Below, one piece after another: positions 31,061 through 33,856 of a stretch of DNA of 33,856 nt. The stretch comes from RGIG3009 sp045630285. Lineage in GTDB: Bacteria; Bacillota; Clostridia; Oscillospirales; Acutalibacteraceae. Position 1 is the stretch's first letter. Every line of letters starts with the position of its first letter. The position numbers were made by a program, and so were the translations under genes. The DNA lies in NCBI GenBank assembly GCA_045630285.1, contig JAZQSX010000054.1, positions 1 through 33,856 on the forward strand, written 5' to 3'. The notes below the pieces were generated by a model that had not been told where the DNA came from, made no database searches, and saw only the letters and a program-made list of their open reading frames with translations.

Positions 31061-32608
31061 TCAGAAATTATCGGGAAGATCGTTTTCCAACAGCACAATT
31101 CGCTTTTCGGCACGTGGCAGAGCGTTTAGCACAGCCAATCCATCCTGCAACGTTTTTACCACAAACAGCCGTTCCTCGGGGAAGCCCTCGGACAGCAAGC
31201 CCTCCTTCAGCGGCGGGGCCTGCTTTTCGCCGACCAAAATGGCATAGTCGCATTTGTCGGCGGCGTAAGCCCCCAGTTCGCGGTTGAGCGCTTCCTGACG
31301 CTCACCAAGCTCCACCATGCCCGGGGTTACCAGAACACGCTGTGCATCGAACTGACTGAGCACTTCCAAAGCACCGCGGAAACCGGCGGGATTGGAGTTG
31401 TAGGCATCATCAATGAAGCCGTTGGGAAGCAGCTGCAAACGATGCTCAACCGGACGCAGCAGACGTACCGGGTAAACGAGCTCCTCCATAGGGATCCCCA
31501 GGCGTACGGCCATAGCAATACAGCCGACGAGATTTTGAATGTTGTGGGCGCCGAGCAGCTTGGTGGTAAAGGTCTGCGATTTGCCGCACACCGTCACGGT
31601 AAAGGTGCAGCCCGTGGTGTCCACCTTGTTGATCACGGCGGTAAAATCACCCTGTTCCAAGCCGTAGGTGACGACGGGGCAGCGGGGACTTTTTCCTGCC
31701 AAACGGGACTGAATGTGCGGGTTGTCGCCGTTTGCCAGCAGACAGCCGCTTTCCGGCAGGGCATCCGCAAGCTCAAACTTGGTATTGACGATCGCCTCCA
31801 GCGTTTTGAAGGTTTCCAAATGCTGCTCACCGACCGAGGTGAGGATGCCGTACTGGGGACTCACCAGATCGCAGATCTCTCGGATATCGCCGGGGTTTTT
31901 GGCACCCATTTCAGCGATAAAGATCTCGTGCGAGGGCTTCATACGCTCACGAATGGTGCGCACAACGCCCATCGTAGTATTGTAGCTTTCGGGAGTCATC
32001 AGTACGTTGTACCGCACCGACAACAGGGCGTGCAGGAAGTTTTTGGTGCTGGTTTTTCCGTAGCTTCCGGTGATGCCGATGACGGTCAGATCGGTCATCG
32101 CCTCCAAGCGGCGACGGGCATCACGGACAAAGCCGTTGGCGATATGCTTTTCGACCGGCAGCATAACCTTGTTGGCAAGACCGACCCAAAACCACGGTAA
32201 CAGCGACAGCAGGGCGAGGAAGCCCGTGCAACGAAGGGAGTCCAAGAACCAGCAAAGCAGAAGGATCAGCAGATAGAAGCCGAACAAAGCGGCAAGAAGG
32301 CGCTTGACACGAGCGGTGTACACCAGCGGCTTCTTTGCTTTTTTTGGCAGATTGAAGAGCAGCGTCAGCACCAGGGCGGCACCGCCGACGATGTAGCAAT
32401 ACAGCTCCGGGAGATACATAGCAGGCAGCAATAACGCCGGCAGCAACGCACGCCAGTTCACCAGGCGGGAGTCGTTTTCCTTACACCACTTGGTGTAACG
32501 CTCGGGGCGGTAGGAATTGAGCTGCAGCATATGCACGAAATACAAGGAGCGGATCCCCAGCATCAGGGCAGCGGCGATCAGCATGATCCATTTGAACGTT
32601 ATTTCCAT
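31061..32608 (-). CDS. murF: membrane-anchored MurF-type Mur ligase
   Basis: A 515-residue protein with an unusual N-terminal membrane domain (about 1-150; four to five hydrophobic segments near 4-26, 52-85, 103-122 and 127-147) fused to a Mur ligase (about 170-515). The ligase has the ATP P-loop GITGSYGKTSTKN (178-190), AEMGAKNPGDI, HLETFKT, DDAYNSNPAGFRGAL and VTPGMVELG. MurF adds D-Ala-D-Ala to UDP-MurNAc-tripeptide; the neighbouring ddl makes that dipeptide. Standard MurF is about 450 residues and soluble. ATG 32608 follows GAGGTG. It lies 12 nt downstream of the alpha/beta hydrolase gene, in one operon. Confidence 0.9.
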   Translation of the reverse strand: MEITFKWIMLIAAALMLGIRSLYFVHMLQLNSYRPERYTKWCKENDSRLVNWRALLPALLLPAMYLPELYCYIVGGAALVLTLLFNLPKKAKKPLVYTARVKRLLAALFGFYLLILLLCWFLDSLRCTGFLALLSLLPWFWVGLANKVMLPVEKHIANGFVRDARRRLEAMTDLTVIGITGSYGKTSTKNFLHALLSVRYNVLMTPESYNTTMGVVRTIRERMKPSHEIFIAEMGAKNPGDIREICDLVSPQYGILTSVGEQHLETFKTLEAIVNTKFELADALPESGCLLANGDNPHIQSRLAGKSPRCPVVTYGLEQGDFTAVINKVDTTGCTFTVTVCGKSQTFTTKLLGAHNIQNLVGCIAMAVRLGIPMEELVYPVRLLRPVEHRLQLLPNGFIDDAYNSNPAGFRGALEVLSQFDAQRVLVTPGMVELGERQEALNRELGAYAADKCDYAILVGEKQAPPLKEGLLSEGFPEERLFVVKTLQDGLAVLNALPRAEKRIVLLENDLPDNF

Positions 32609-32620
32609 GAGTACACCTCG

Positions 32621-33394
32621 TTACGTTTGATGAGCCAAAAAAGAGTCCAGCACACGCCGACATTGAGCAAATTGCTCGGCAAAGGCATAATGTCCGCCCT
32701 CAAGGACGACCAGACCGGCGTCGGGGATGCGCTTTTCCATGAGCTGCCCGTCAGACAGGGGAGTGGCGGTATCGTTTCGGCCCCAGATAAGCAACGTTGA
32801 GGCTTTGATGCGGGGAAGAAGCGGCGTGCAATCGTAGCCGAGCGCCAGTACCATGCTTTGCCGCATAACGGCGCTTGCCTGCCGATAATCGGAAGAACCG
32901 AAACGGCGGCGTGCGTTGTCCACGGCGTTGGGAAACAAATGACGAATGCCGGGGAGCGAGCAGAGTGCCTTAATACATTTAAAGGTGTACACGCGCGCGT
33001 AGTATCCAAAAGAATGGTGGGCGGGAATGCCGGCGGAATCCAACAGCACCGCTTTGCGCACGGTGAGGGGACAGGCGTCACGGGAGAGCAGCTCAAGCAG
33101 AATGCGTCCGCCGTTGGAATGCCCCATGGCAACGGCTTCGGTGATACCGAGCGCTTCACACAGCTCCAACACGAAATCAGCGTAATCAACCGTCGTCCAC
33201 GGCTTGGGCGGTTCTTCCGATTTGCCGAAGCCGGGGAGATCCGGTACGACCACACGGCAGTAGCCGGCAAGATGATCGGTGATGAGGTGATAGACGGAAC
33301 TGTCCACGCCCCAACCGTGAAGAAGCAACACGGTCAGATCACCGGAGCCTTGATCGATATAGTTGACACGCAAACCGCGAACCGTGATCTCCAT
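32621..33394 (-). CDS. alpha/beta hydrolase
   Basis: A 257-residue soluble serine hydrolase. Oxyanion loop LLLHGWGVDSSVY (about 23-35), PDLPGFGKSE (about 51-60), nucleophile GHSNGG (Ser93), Asp in WGRNDTATPL and His in EGGHYAF. Cap-domain residues lie between the nucleophile and the acid. The substrate is unknown. The true start is ATG 33394 with AAAAGGAGG upstream; a longer upstream frame crosses the promoter and is rejected. It is first in the murF-ddl operon, so a role linked to envelope metabolism is possible but unproven. Confidence 0.9.
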   Translation of the reverse strand: MEITVRGLRVNYIDQGSGDLTVLLLHGWGVDSSVYHLITDHLAGYCRVVVPDLPGFGKSEEPPKPWTTVDYADFVLELCEALGITEAVAMGHSNGGRILLELLSRDACPLTVRKAVLLDSAGIPAHHSFGYYARVYTFKCIKALCSLPGIRHLFPNAVDNARRRFGSSDYRQASAVMRQSMVLALGYDCTPLLPRIKASTLLIWGRNDTATPLSDGQLMEKRIPDAGLVVLEGGHYAFAEQFAQCRRVLDSFLAHQT

Positions 33395-33425
33395 AACAGT
33401 TCCTCCTTTTACCATAATTAAATAC

Positions 33426-33454
33426 AGCATATCACAGTTTCTTCTAAAAATCAA
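33426..33454 (-). promoter_or_regulatory. promoter of the hydrolase-murF-ddl operon
   Basis: Minus-strand -35 TTGATT (33449-33454) and -10 TATGCT (33426-33431) with a 17-nt spacer. Confidence 0.6.
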
Positions 33455-33534
33455 TGCTGCAATGGGAGTATATGCGCAGAAAAAATAATTTATCGGCGCC
33501 AAAACAGCGAAAAAAACTTTTTTTCAAAAAGGGG

Positions 33535-33670
33535 TTGACCTTGCGCATAAACTGTGTTATAGTATAAGCACCTCAAAAGGGGTTTATTTTTTTGCGCCGT
33601 TTTTTCGGCGGTGCGCCACCCCTGAGGGAGGCTCAAAATACCCGTTTGGGAATTTATTGGAGGTGCCGTT
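33535..33670 (+). promoter_or_regulatory. rpmG promoter and leader
   Basis: A -35 TTGACC (33535-33540), a 17-nt spacer and -10 TATAGT (33558-33563). The roughly 100-nt leader holds a weak CCTC/GGGG hairpin followed by a T run, a CGCCG/CGGCG hairpin with a T6 loop (33595-33610) and two small CCC/GGG hairpins. An attenuation role is possible but not demonstrated. Confidence 0.7.
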
Positions 33671-33820
33671 ATGAGAGTCAAGATCACCCTGGCTTGCACC
33701 GAATGCAAGCAACGCAACTACAACACCATGAAGAACAAGAAAAACGATCCGGACAGACTGGAAATGAACAAGTACTGCCGCTTCTGCCGCAAGCACACCG
33801 TGCATCGCGAAACGAAGTAA
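33671..33820 (+). CDS. rpmG: 50S ribosomal protein L33
   Basis: A 49-residue large-subunit ribosomal protein near the E-site. It is the zinc-binding (C+) form, with CTEC (Cys9/12) and CRFC (Cys36/39), and the family ending KHTVHRETK. ATG 33671 follows GGAGGTG at 5 nt. In many bacteria rpmG is followed by secE and nusG; the window ends 36 nt after its stop, with an ATG at 33844 that could begin the next gene. Confidence 0.97.
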   Translation: MRVKITLACTECKQRNYNTMKNKKNDPDRLEMNKYCRFCRKHTVHRETK

Positions 33821-33856
33821 GCAGCAGAAGGGAGCAGCAAGCGATGTTTTTTTGGG

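Noticed and set aside
33844..33856. ATG near the window end as the start of secE.
   Set aside because: Only four codons are visible and the encoded start (Phe-Phe-Trp) is not recognisable; the call would rest on gene order alone.

Overview
This is a gene-dense, moderately high-GC chromosomal window from a low-GC-type Gram-positive (Firmicutes) lineage. It is most likely a Clostridia/Oscillospirales (Ruminococcaceae-like) anaerobe. Evidence for this: strong AAGGAGG-type ribosome binding sites, consensus sigma-A promoters with 17-nt spacers, many GTG/TTG starts, a clostridial 2[4Fe-4S] ferredoxin, a dnaD-dnaC pair, a Zn-type L33 gene (rpmG), Rnf-type genes, and Thr/Ser/Pro-rich linkers on surface proteins. 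The taxonomic placement is inference from gene content only. I found no tRNA, rRNA, CRISPR array, insertion sequence or prophage, and every gap between genes is shorter than 300 bases.

Layout. 1-2.9 kb (minus): rpsO-pnp with a promoter, a structured leader and an intercistronic hairpin. 2.9-3.7 kb (minus): a TIM-barrel sugar isomerase/epimerase-like protein. 3.8-7.8 kb (minus): a compact Rnf-type operon in the order rnfC-rnfD-rnfG-[rnfE~rnfA fusion], with no rnfB. 7.9-9.7 kb (plus): two bacterial PH-domain membrane proteins (YdbS/YdbT-like). 9.7-14.6 kb (minus): an ABC transporter of the Gld type (ATPase, permease, GldG-like auxiliary, DUF4340-like protein). 14.7-16.3 kb (plus): a bifunctional RibF (riboflavin kinase/FAD synthetase) fused to a HAD phosphatase. 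16.4-17.8 kb: a YfcE-like phosphodiesterase (minus), divergent from three coupled small unknown proteins (plus). 17.8-20.2 kb (minus): ferredoxin, then trmN6-like - rsmI - DUF4375-like. 20.3-26.0 kb (plus): one long apparent operon, dnaD - dnaC-like loader - Zn-ribbon/pseudokinase/PASTA protein - esterase - nagA - small membrane peptide. 26.1-27.1 kb (plus): an AT-richer lipoprotein gene. 27.2-28.0 kb (plus): an MgtC-family protein behind an attenuator-like leader. 28.1-29.8 kb (plus): a DUF4091-type glycoside-hydrolase-like protein. 29.8-33.4 kb (minus): alpha/beta hydrolase - membrane-anchored murF - ddl. 33.5-33.9 kb (plus): rpmG.

Themes. Flavin and electron transfer recur: three flavoprotein-type Rnf subunits, one carrying two flavinylation motifs; an FMN/FAD-making enzyme fused to a phosphatase; and a ferredoxin. 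Cell-envelope and peptidoglycan functions recur too: ddl, murF, nagA, and PASTA domains on a kinase that has lost its catalytic residues. The most unusual items are the reduced Rnf cluster (E~A fusion, missing B, lost cluster cysteines), the nested double-FMN RnfG, the RibF-HAD fusion, and the PASTA pseudokinase inside a replication-initiation operon.
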